A stretch of 6,964 nucleotides of DNA from Pseudomonadota bacterium (lineage in GTDB: Bacteria > Pseudomonadota > Alphaproteobacteria > Rhizobiales > Xanthobacteraceae), in NCBI GenBank assembly GCA_021779635.1, contig JAJYAH010000366.1:1-6964 (forward strand), given 5' to 3'. The notes under the pieces were generated by a model that had not been told where the DNA came from, searched no databases, and saw only the letters and a program-made list of their open reading frames with translations. Made by a program: the position numbers and the translations under genes. Below, piece by piece: positions 1-6,321 of this stretch; position 1 is the stretch's first letter; every line of letters starts with the position of its first letter.

Positions 1-30
1 CGGGTTTTGCGAGCGGGGTCGCTCAGGGTC

Positions 31-35
31 AGGAG
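31..35 (+). promoter_or_regulatory. Shine-Dalgarno site that sets the sensor kinase start
   Basis: AGGAG at 31-35 is followed by 7 bases and then GTG at 43. This is a near-ideal ribosome binding site and the best reason to start the sensor kinase at GTG 43 rather than at the in-frame TTG at 7, which has almost no upstream sequence in the window to judge. Confidence 0.65.
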
Positions 36-42
36 TGCAAAA

Positions 43-3000
43 GTGGCAGGGCGGCAGCGGATAGACCGCGTCAGGCGCCAATATAATCAATGGGTTGCCA
101 ACCAGACGCTGGAAGATTATGCGCTGCGCTTTACAGCCAAGAGCGCGCGGCGCTGGTCCGCCGCCCGCGTCGCCAACACCGCTCTCGGTGCGATATCGTT
201 CCTGGCGCTTGAGGCGATCGGCGGCACCATCACCCTCAATTACGGCGTCACCAACGCCACCGCGGCTATCCTCGTCGTCAGTGTCATTATCTTTTTCTGC
301 GGTTTGCCGATTGCCTATCACGCCGCCAAATGCGGCATCGATATCGATCTTCTGACCCGCGGCGCCGGCTTCGGTTACATCGGCTCGACCATCACGTCGC
401 TGATCTACGCATCCTTCACGTTCATTTTCTTTGCGATCGAGGCGGTCATCCTCGCCACTGCGCTCGAGATGTGCTTCGGCATCCCGCGCCCGATCGGCTA
501 TCTCGTCAGCGCGGTGGTGATCATTCCACTGGTTACCTACGGCATCACCCTGATCAGCCGCTTCCAGCTGTGGACGCAGCCGCTGTGGATCGTTCTTCAC
601 ATCCTGCCGTTTGCGGCGATCGCCTACGCCAATCCGCATTCCTTTGCGGAGTGGACAAAATTTCCCGGCGAGCATGGCAACCCCAGCGGCCATCTCGATC
701 TGTTGCTGTTCGGAACCGCGGCCTCGGTGGTGTTCGCGCTGGTGGCGCAGATCGGCGAACAGGTCGACTTCCTGCGCTTTCTTCCGCGCGACCGCCGCAC
801 CTCGAAGACCTCGTGGTGGATCGCCCTGGTCAGCGCCGGCCCCGGCTGGATCATTCTCGGCGCGCTCAAACTGTTAGCCGGATCGTTCCTGGCGTTCTTT
901 GCACTGAGCCATGGCGTCTCCGCCGAACATGCCGCCGAACCGGCGCACATGTATCTCGAGGCATTTCGCTATGTGCTGTCGCAACCGGAACTCGCACTGG
1001 CGCTGACCGGCACGTTCGTGATCCTGTCGCAGGTGAAGATCAACGTCACCAACGCCTATGCCGGTTCGATCGCATGGTCGAATTTCTTTTCCCGCCTCAC
1101 CCATAGCCATCCCGGCCGCGTGGTGTGGCTGGTCTTCAACGTGCTCGTGGCGTTGCTGCTGATGGAAATCGGCGTCTACAAGGCGCTCGAACAGACGCTG
1201 GCGCTCTATTCCAACGTCGCCATCGCCTGGGTCGGAGCGCTGGTCGCCGATCTCGTGATCAACAAACCATTCGGCCTGCGTCCGCAACACATGGAGTTCA
1301 AGCGCGCGCATCTCTATGACATCAATCCGGTCGGCGTCGGCGCCATGACCATCGCCACCATCGTCTCGATCAGCGCGTTCTACGGCCTGTTCGGACCGAC
1401 GCCGAAGGCACTGGCCCCGTTCGTCGCGCTGATCGTGGCGTTCGTCACGGCGCCGCTGATCGCATATGCGACCGACGGCAAATACTACATCGCACGCAAG
1501 CCGAAGCGGAGCTGGCAGAATATCGAAGCGATCCAGTGCTGCATTTGCGAGCATACTTTCGAACCCGAGGACATGGCGTCGTGTCCGGCCTATGCCGGGC
1601 CGATTTGCTCGCTGTGCTGCTCGCTCGACGCGCGATGCCACGATCTTTGCAAGCCGCATGCGCGGATCCAGGCGCAGGTCTCTGACACCCTCGGCAAGCT
1701 GCTGCCGACGCCGATCTACGCGCGGATCAATTCGCAACTCGGACACTATATCGGCGTCTTCGCGGTTTCGGCGGGGCTGGTCGGGCTGACGCTCGGCCTG
1801 ATCTATCTGCAGACATCGGCGACGATTCGTGTCGACAATCTGCAGCTATCCGACGTGCTCTGGAAGGTATTCTTCGCGCTCACGATCATCATCGGCGTGG
1901 TCGCGTGGCTGTTCGTGCTGGCGCAGCAAAGCCGTCGCGCGGCGGAGGCCGAAACCAGGCGCCAGACCGCGCTGTTGATACAGGAAATCGACGCGCACAA
2001 GCGAACCGACGCCGAGCTGCAGCGCGCCAAGGAGGTCGCCGAATCGGCCAATCTCGCCAAGAGCCGATATGTCGTCGGACTAAGCCATGAACTGCGCTCG
2101 CCGCTGAACGCCATCAGCGGCTACGCCCAGTTGCTGGAGCAGGATTCAAGCCTGCTTCCGAAGCCGCGCGATCAGGTGCGCGTGGTACGCCGCAGTGCCG
2201 ATCATCTGTCGGGGCTGATCGATGGCATTCTCGATATCTCGAAAATCGAGGCCGGCCGGCTGTATCTGTCGCGGGACGAGGTCCGTCTGAGCGAATTCCT
2301 CGATCAACTGGTCGGAATGTTCCGCCTGCAGGCAGCCGCCAAGGGCATCGATTTCGTTTTCAAGCGGCCGACGGTGCTGCCCTATGTGGTGTTCGCCGAC
2401 GAAAAGCGTCTGCGCCAGATCCTGATCAACCTGTTGTCGAACGCCATCAAATTCACGCAAGCCGGCTGCGTCCAGTTTATCGTCCACTATCGCAGCCCGG
2501 TCGCTGAATTCGAAGTAACCGACACGGGTCCCGGGATTCAGGCAACCGATCTTGAACGCATCTTTGCACCGTTCGAGCGCGGCGCATTGGGCGTCTCACA
2601 GCCGCAAACCGGCACCGGTCTGGGCCTGACCATCAGCAGATTGCTGGCGGGCGTGATGGGCGGCGACATCCAGGTCACCAGCACCGTCGGAACGGGCAGC
2701 ACTTTCCGGGTGAAGATCCTGCTGTCGGAGGTCACCAATCCGACGCGGATTGCGCCGGTCGATGCGCCGGTCTTCGGCTACCATGGCCCGCGCAAAACAA
2801 TCCTCATAACCGACGACGATCCCGTGCATCGCGATCTGCTGCGCGAAGTGCTGACGCCGCTGGGCTTCATCCTGCTAAGCGCGCCGGACGGACCTGGCTG
2901 TCTCGCTCTCGCCCAGCATTGCCGGCCCGATCTGTTTCTGCTCGATATCTCGATGTCCGGCATGGACGGATGGACCGTCGCGGAAACACTGCGCTCGACC

Positions 3001-3414
3001 GGCCACCATCACGCCCGCATCCTGATGGTTTCGGCAAGCGCGCTGGAGGCGCACGGAGCGCCGCTCGCACAGCCGTTTCATGACGGCTATCTGATGAAGC
3101 CGATCGATATTCCAAAGCTGCTGGAGTTGATCCGCCAGCTGCTCAAGATCGAATGGCAATACGAAACCGATCAGGTCGCGGTCCCGCAATGGAAGCCGGA
3201 AACGGGCTCGCGGCCGCATTTCAAGCATATTGAGGAACTCATCAGTCTTGGACAGATGGGATATATTCGCGCGATCCAGATCAAACTCGATGAAATAGGA
3301 GCCGATTATCCCGAACATGCCGAATTCGTCTCACAAATGCGCTTTCTGATCGACCGCTTCGATCTCGATCAGTTCATGGCAACCCTGAAAACCCTGCACA
3401 GCTATGACCACTGA
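43..3414 (+). CDS. Hybrid sensor histidine kinase with N-terminal NCS1-type permease domain and cysteine cluster
   Basis: Predicted membrane sensor of about 1123 residues; numbering is from GTG 43. Residues about 40-485 are hydrophobic, with about a dozen membrane segments. Segments such as TRGAGFGYIGS (105-115) and NVTNAYAGSIAWSN (334-347) resemble NCS1 nucleobase/cytosine permeases. A cytoplasmic-looking stretch (499-539) holds nine cysteines and two histidines. Two more membrane helices (about 569-590 and 609-627) and a charged helical linker lead to the kinase core: H-box with His682 (SHELRSP), N-box Asn800, G1 box DTGPG from 827, G2 box GTGLGL from 857. A receiver domain follows, with acidic residues Asp924-926, phospho-acceptor Asp968, Ser997 and Lys1019, then an unassigned tail of about 85 residues. 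All key kinase and receiver residues are present, so it should autophosphorylate and relay. The permease part could sense a ligand directly or couple transport to signalling; the ligand is unknown. It overlaps the downstream regulator by 11 bases. The reading frame stays open to TTG at 7 as an alternative start. Confidence 0.9.
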   Translation: MAGRQRIDRVRRQYNQWVANQTLEDYALRFTAKSARRWSAARVANTALGAISFLALEAIGGTITLNYGVTNATAAILVVSVIIFFCGLPIAYHAAKCGIDIDLLTRGAGFGYIGSTITSLIYASFTFIFFAIEAVILATALEMCFGIPRPIGYLVSAVVIIPLVTYGITLISRFQLWTQPLWIVLHILPFAAIAYANPHSFAEWTKFPGEHGNPSGHLDLLLFGTAASVVFALVAQIGEQVDFLRFLPRDRRTSKTSWWIALVSAGPGWIILGALKLLAGSFLAFFALSHGVSAEHAAEPAHMYLEAFRYVLSQPELALALTGTFVILSQVKINVTNAYAGSIAWSNFFSRLTHSHPGRVVWLVFNVLVALLLMEIGVYKALEQTLALYSNVAIAWVGALVADLVINKPFGLRPQHMEFKRAHLYDINPVGVGAMTIATIVSISAFYGLFGPTPKALAPFVALIVAFVTAPLIAYATDGKYYIARKPKRSWQNIEAIQCCICEHTFEPEDMASCPAYAGPICSLCCSLDARCHDLCKPHARIQAQVSDTLGKLLPTPIYARINSQLGHYIGVFAVSAGLVGLTLGLIYLQTSATIRVDNLQLSDVLWKVFFALTIIIGVVAWLFVLAQQSRRAAEAETRRQTALLIQEIDAHKRTDAELQRAKEVAESANLAKSRYVVGLSHELRSPLNAISGYAQLLEQDSSLLPKPRDQVRVVRRSADHLSGLIDGILDISKIEAGRLYLSRDEVRLSEFLDQLVGMFRLQAAAKGIDFVFKRPTVLPYVVFADEKRLRQILINLLSNAIKFTQAGCVQFIVHYRSPVAEFEVTDTGPGIQATDLERIFAPFERGALGVSQPQTGTGLGLTISRLLAGVMGGDIQVTSTVGTGSTFRVKILLSEVTNPTRIAPVDAPVFGYHGPRKTILITDDDPVHRDLLREVLTPLGFILLSAPDGPGCLALAQHCRPDLFLLDISMSGMDGWTVAETLRSTGHHHARILMVSASALEAHGAPLAQPFHDGYLMKPIDIPKLLELIRQLLKIEWQYETDQVAVPQWKPETGSRPHFKHIEELISLGQMGYIRAIQIKLDEIGADYPEHAEFVSQMRFLIDRFDLDQFMATLKTLHSYDH

Positions 3415-4333
3415 ATCCAAAAAGCGCGACGTCGCTCTTGTCGTCGATGACTCGCCGGAGACGCTGCGCCTGCTGACCGACGCGCTTGATGGCGCCGGCA
3501 TGACGGTGATGGTCGCCATGGACGGCGCCGCCGCGCTGCGCATCGTCGATCAGATCACGCCGGACATCATTCTGCTCGACGCCGTGATGCCCGGCATGGA
3601 TGGCTTCGAAACCTGCCAGCGCCTCAAACGTGACGCGGGGCTGAGCAACGTGCCGGTCATCTTCATGACGGGGCTGGCGGAGACCGAACACATCGTACGC
3701 GGCCTGGAAGCCGGCGGCGTCGATTACGTGACCAAGCCCATTGTGATCGAGGAGATGCTGGCGCGGATTCGTGTTCATCTGGCCAATGCCAGGTTGACCC
3801 AGAGCGCTCGCGCGGCACTCGATGTGTCCGGGCGATTTCTGCTCGCCGTCAGCCGGCAGGGCAAGATCATGTGGTCAACGCCGCAGGCGCAGAAATTATT
3901 GTCGGACAATCTCACCGCCGGAGCCGAAGATGAACTGGTGCTGCCGGACGCCATGCTGCAATGGCTTGAACAGGCCCAAAAGGTCAAGGCCGGGTCCAAA
4001 ACTCCGGCGATGGCGTCATTTCCCAACAATGAGCAGCTTCGGCTGCAATATATGGGCAAGCTAGGTCCGAATGAATTTCTGCTGCGGCTGGCAAAGGATT
4101 CCAGTACCAATATGCCGGCAGAGTTCAGCAGTGAACTCGGACTGACCACCCGCGAGGGCGAAGTTCTTTCGTGGCTGTCGAAAGGCAAGACCAACCGCGA
4201 CATCGCCCAGATCCTCGGTCTCAGCCCAAGGACGGTAGACAAGCATCTGGAGCAGATCTACGCCAAGCTGGGTGTCGAGAATCGCACCGCCGCCGCCGCA
4301 ATAGCTACCAACGCGACCCGGCGCAATTCATGA
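3404..4333 (+). CDS. Response regulator, receiver + PAS-like + LuxR-type DNA-binding domain
   Basis: A 309-residue transcription factor, very likely the partner of the upstream kinase. The receiver domain (about 9-125) has the acidic pair Asp15/Asp16, phospho-acceptor Asp59 in LLDAVMPGMDG, Thr89 and Lys111 in the TKP motif, so it looks phosphorylatable. Residues about 130-235 (FLLAVSRQGKIMWSTPQAQ and following) look like a small PAS-like fold; this is a weak assignment. The C-terminus (about 245-305) is a LuxR/FixJ helix-turn-helix: LTTREGEVL, then TNRDIAQILGLSPRTVDKHL, then KLGVENR. The ATG lies 8 bases before the last base of the kinase coding sequence stop region, giving an 11-base overlap. 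No clear ribosome binding site precedes it, so translational coupling to the kinase is likely. Its targets cannot be read from the sequence; the carrier-protein cassette next door is a natural candidate. Confidence 0.93.
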   Translation: MTTESKKRDVALVVDDSPETLRLLTDALDGAGMTVMVAMDGAAALRIVDQITPDIILLDAVMPGMDGFETCQRLKRDAGLSNVPVIFMTGLAETEHIVRGLEAGGVDYVTKPIVIEEMLARIRVHLANARLTQSARAALDVSGRFLLAVSRQGKIMWSTPQAQKLLSDNLTAGAEDELVLPDAMLQWLEQAQKVKAGSKTPAMASFPNNEQLRLQYMGKLGPNEFLLRLAKDSSTNMPAEFSSELGLTTREGEVLSWLSKGKTNRDIAQILGLSPRTVDKHLEQIYAKLGVENRTAAAAIATNATRRNS

Positions 4334-4389
4334 GCTCGCATCATTCGTCGTTCGAGACGGCGTTGTCCGCGATCGGGGCGCCGCTCTTC

Positions 4390-4404
4390 GCGCGTCGAGC
4401 GCGC
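4390..4404. terminator. Weak GC hairpin between convergent genes
   Basis: The 86-base gap between the convergent regulator and carrier-protein genes contains GCGCG, a five-base loop TCGAG, and CGCGC. The stem is only five pairs and no run of T follows on either strand, so it is at best a weak or Rho-assisted terminator. It is the only candidate hairpin I see in the gap. Confidence 0.2.
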
Positions 4405-4419
4405 CGCTGATCCGCCGCC

Positions 4420-4716
4420 TCAGGCCGCTGTCTCGAGATTGAGCTGACGGACGATCATCAATTCCAGCGTCCTGATCGACTGGAAATTTTCCGGCGTTAT
4501 CTCGGGCTGCGGTATAGTGAAATCGAACTCGGCTTCGACACCAAGCATCAGATTGACCATATCCATCGAGGTCAAACCGACATCCACCAGTCGCGATTCC
4601 GGATCAACCTGCATGGCAATTGAGTTCTGCTTGAGGATCGCCTCGACGAGAGCGAGGATCCGACCCTGAACGTCGTCGGCGCCAACGGCTTGCATGCGCA
4701 ACTTTCCATTTGTCAT
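4420..4716 (-). CDS. Small acyl/aminoacyl carrier protein, likely partner of the amino acid:[carrier protein] ligase
   Basis: A 98-residue stand-alone carrier protein. The phosphopantetheine attachment site is DVGLTSMDMV with Ser50 as the modified residue. It departs from the usual DSLD motif of fatty-acid carrier proteins but keeps Ser, the following hydrophobic residue and Asp. The acidic character and the pattern of helices around it (Asp14-Asn31 before, Met51-Phe64 and Thr83-Leu94 after) fit a four-helix carrier fold. By family knowledge, such proteins accept an amino acid from a dedicated ligase, encoded here on the other side of the divergent region. It is transcribed opposite to its presumed partners from a shared control region. 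The start is uncertain. ATG at 4716 has no ribosome binding site and sits inside an inverted repeat. ATG at 4695 (residue 8) has GGAAAG six bases upstream and would give 91 residues, still a full carrier domain. Confidence 0.9.
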   Translation of the reverse strand: MTNGKLRMQAVGADDVQGRILALVEAILKQNSIAMQVDPESRLVDVGLTSMDMVNLMLGVEAEFDFTIPQPEITPENFQSIRTLELMIVRQLNLETAA

Positions 4717-4736
4717 CGTGCAACTACGCGCACGAT
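4715..4736 (-). repeat. Inverted repeat covering the carrier protein start codon
   Basis: ATCGTGC, eight bases, then GCACGAT: seven perfect pairs. On the minus-strand message the last two bases of the second arm are the A and U of the AUG at 4716. It could be an operator for a dimeric regulator or, if transcribed, a hairpin masking that start codon. It may equally be chance. Confidence 0.4.
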
Positions 4737-4855
4737 ACCGAACTGAGCATTGAACGTCATATTTAGCGCCGGCGTCGTTTGAAAGGAAGCTAATCTCGTT
4801 TTACGCAAAGCTTCATTCTGTTCTTAACGCTAACGATGATTGCGCCATGGTTTAC

Positions 4856-4890
4856 GCGGTATCTAAAATTGATGGATATCGGAATACCGC
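4856..4890. repeat. Inverted repeat GCGGTAT / ATACCGC in the divergent region
   Basis: Seven-base arms at 4856-4862 and 4884-4890 are separated by 21 bases. The core ATACCG recurs at 4735-4740 next to the carrier protein start, so it may be a repeated regulatory element. Arms of this size and spacing are not rare by chance in a region this long. Confidence 0.3.
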
Positions 4891-4927
4891 AGATTAACTG
4901 TGAACATTGAAATGAAAAGCATTTACG

Positions 4928-4957
4928 TTGATTTTCATCGACGCATTTTAATTAAAT
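4928..4957 (+). promoter_or_regulatory. Possible sigma-70-type promoter for the dehydrogenase-ligase operon
   Basis: TTGATT at 4928-4933 and TTAAAT at 4952-4957 are spaced by 18 bases, in the most AT-rich part of the region and about 100 bases before the dehydrogenase start. Each matches the consensus imperfectly (about four of six for the -10). The TTTAATTAAA palindrome overlaps the -10 element. Weak candidate. Confidence 0.25.
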
Positions 4958-4997
4958 CCCTAGCCTCGAAGCTCAATCAAAAGCAGTTGAGCGATCG

Positions 4998-5016
4998 GTT
5001 GCGATGTTTGTGCAAC
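4998..5016. repeat. Inverted repeat GTTGC-N9-GCAAC upstream of the dehydrogenase
   Basis: Perfect five-base arms about 40 bases before the dehydrogenase start have the size of a dimeric regulator site. The right half overlaps GTGCAACT (5010-5017), which also occurs at 4718-4725 beside the carrier protein start. Confidence 0.3.
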
Positions 5017-5040
5017 TTTATCTCGTACCGGCAAACTCTC

Positions 5041-5044
5041 GAGG
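5041..5044 (+). promoter_or_regulatory. Shine-Dalgarno site of the dehydrogenase gene
   Basis: GAGG lies nine bases before ATG 5054. It supports that start over any other in-frame codon. Confidence 0.6.
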
Positions 5045-5053
5045 TCATCGGCC

Positions 5054-6283
5054 ATGAACGTGCAAGAAGCCAGGTTCCGTAGCTCTGCGGCGGACGAAGC
5101 CAGCGATCAATTCCTTCTCGATCAAAGCTCCTCCTTGGTCCAGCGCACCGCGGCGGTCGCCGCTGCAGCGGCGGCGGATGCCGAGGACGTTGATCGCCAC
5201 GCCCGTTTCCCGAAGGCGGCTATCGACGCCGCACGCGAGCATAAACTTCTGGGAATCCAGATTCCGACCGAGTTTGGCGGATACGGCGCATCAATCTTTG
5301 ATGTCTCCGACACGTGCTACACACTCGGCCGCGCCTGCGCCTCCACGGCCATGATATTTGCAATGCATCAGACCAAGGTTGCTTGCCTGGTCCGACATGG
5401 CACCGGCAGCACCTGGCACGAAATGCTGATGCGCCGCGTCGCGGCCGAACAGTTGTTGCTCGCCTCATCGACGACCGAAGGACAGAACGGCGGCAACATC
5501 CGCTTCAGCGCCGCCGCGGTAGAGCGCGCCGGCGCCGAGATCTCGCTGGTGCGGAACGCCACGGTGATTTCCTACGGCGCAGAAGCCGACGGCATTGTCA
5601 CGATCGCGCGGCGCGCCAACGACGCCGCCGGGTCCGATCAAGTGCTGGTGGCCTTTACCAAAGACAACTACACGCTGGAGCCCAGCCTCGAGTGGGAAAC
5701 GCTCGGCATGCGCGGAACCTGCAGTTCGGGTTTTGAGCTGAAAGCGACCGGTTCGGCCGAGCAGATCTTTCCGGAAGCCTACGAGAAAATCCATGCCCAG
5801 ACGATGACGCCTGTCGCCCACCTGTGCTGGTCTTCGGTCTGGGCCGGGATCGCCGCAGCCTCCGTCGAACGCGCCCAGCTATTCATCCGCAAGGCTGCGC
5901 GCGGATCGGGCGGCCAGATGCCTCCCGGCGCCGCGCACTTTACCGCGGCGAAGATGACGCTGACGAAACTGCGCGCCATGATTACGTCGAGCCTGGATAC
6001 CTATGCGGCCCATGAACATGACGAGCGCGCGTTGAGTTCGCTCGACTTCCAGTCCTCGATCAATCTGCTCAAGGTGGAAGCCTCCGAGCTTGCGGTCGCC
6101 ACCGTCATGAGCGCGATGCGCGCCTGCGGCCTGTCCGGATACCGCAACGACGGCGATTTCAGCGTTGGCCGGCACCTCCGTGACGCCCTTTCGGCGCCCT
6201 TGATGATCAATAACGATCGGATCCTGACCAACATCGCAACCGCAAGCCTGATGAGCGGTGTGCCGGCCAGCCTGCGCGATTAG
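5054..6283 (+). CDS. Acyl-CoA dehydrogenase-like flavoprotein, atypical active site
   Basis: A 409-residue protein with the length and layout of the acyl-CoA dehydrogenase family. The N-terminal helical part (about 1-130) contains LLGIQIPTEFGGYGAS. The middle beta region has the flavin/substrate loop SSTTEGQNGGN (138-148) and LGMRGTCSSGFEL (217 onward). The C-terminal helical bundle runs from about 245 to 400. The usual catalytic glutamate near the C-terminus is missing: where typical members read YEGT, this one reads LMINNDR (383-389), placing Ile385 at that position. The alternative isovaleryl-CoA dehydrogenase position on an earlier helix aligns with Ala255/His256. Alignments were made by eye. 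It probably binds FAD, but may not do ordinary alpha,beta-dehydrogenation of acyl-CoA. Lying 38 bases before the aminoacyl-carrier-protein ligase on the same strand, it likely acts on an amino acid or acyl group held on the carrier protein. Residues 32-42 are alanine-rich. The start is supported by GAGG upstream. Confidence 0.88.
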   Translation: MNVQEARFRSSAADEASDQFLLDQSSSLVQRTAAVAAAAAADAEDVDRHARFPKAAIDAAREHKLLGIQIPTEFGGYGASIFDVSDTCYTLGRACASTAMIFAMHQTKVACLVRHGTGSTWHEMLMRRVAAEQLLLASSTTEGQNGGNIRFSAAAVERAGAEISLVRNATVISYGAEADGIVTIARRANDAAGSDQVLVAFTKDNYTLEPSLEWETLGMRGTCSSGFELKATGSAEQIFPEAYEKIHAQTMTPVAHLCWSSVWAGIAAASVERAQLFIRKAARGSGGQMPPGAAHFTAAKMTLTKLRAMITSSLDTYAAHEHDERALSSLDFQSSINLLKVEASELAVATVMSAMRACGLSGYRNDGDFSVGRHLRDALSAPLMINNDRILTNIATASLMSGVPASLRD

Positions 6284-6309
6284 GCGAAACGGCCCCTTCG
6301 ACAAGCAAT

Positions 6310-6314
6310 GGAAG
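6310..6314 (+). promoter_or_regulatory. Shine-Dalgarno site that selects the ligase start
   Basis: GGAAG at 6310-6314 is seven bases before ATG 6322 but only one base before the in-frame ATG 6316, so 6322 is the better start. The gap after the dehydrogenase stop is short and has no terminator, which fits one transcript. Confidence 0.6.
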
Positions 6315-6321
6315 CATGAAC

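Larger units (their letters stand above)
4717..5053. promoter_or_regulatory. AT-rich divergent control region between carrier protein and dehydrogenase genes
   Basis: No credible gene lies in these 337 bases. Hand counting gives about 41% GC for 4741-5040 and about 34% for 4861-4980, well below the flanking genes. It must drive both the minus-strand carrier protein and the plus-strand dehydrogenase/ligase pair. It contains an inverted repeat over the carrier protein start (4715-4736), an inverted repeat GCGGTAT/ATACCGC (4856-4890), a perfect palindrome TTTAATTAAA (4947-4956), an inverted repeat GTTGC/GCAAC (4998-5016), and three TTTACG copies (about 4800, 4851 and 4922). On the minus strand TAAATAT (4759-4765) is a possible -10 element. 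No promoter is convincing on consensus alone. Confidence 0.7.

Noticed and set aside
330..1106. 258-codon plus-strand open frame inside the permease region
   Set aside because: Arg- and His-rich frame-shifted reading of the permease; no domain is recognisable.
874..1746. 290-codon minus-strand open frame inside the sensor kinase
   Set aside because: Arg/Asp-rich composition typical of the antisense of a GC-rich gene, and the plus strand here encodes well-recognised permease and cysteine-cluster sequence.
4330..4410. 26-codon open frame overlapping the regulator stop as ATGA
   Set aside because: The ATGA overlap could allow reinitiation, but the peptide is tiny, has no recognisable feature, and there is no ribosome binding site of its own. 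Probably chance.
4947..4956. TTTAATTAAA palindrome as a specific operator
   Set aside because: Perfect 10-base palindrome, but such AT-only palindromes are common in AT-rich promoter DNA; kept only as a note in the control region.
4900..5082. 60-codon plus-strand open frame in the divergent region
   Set aside because: It lies in AT-rich promoter DNA, runs out of frame into the dehydrogenase start, lacks a clear ribosome binding site, and resembles no family I know.
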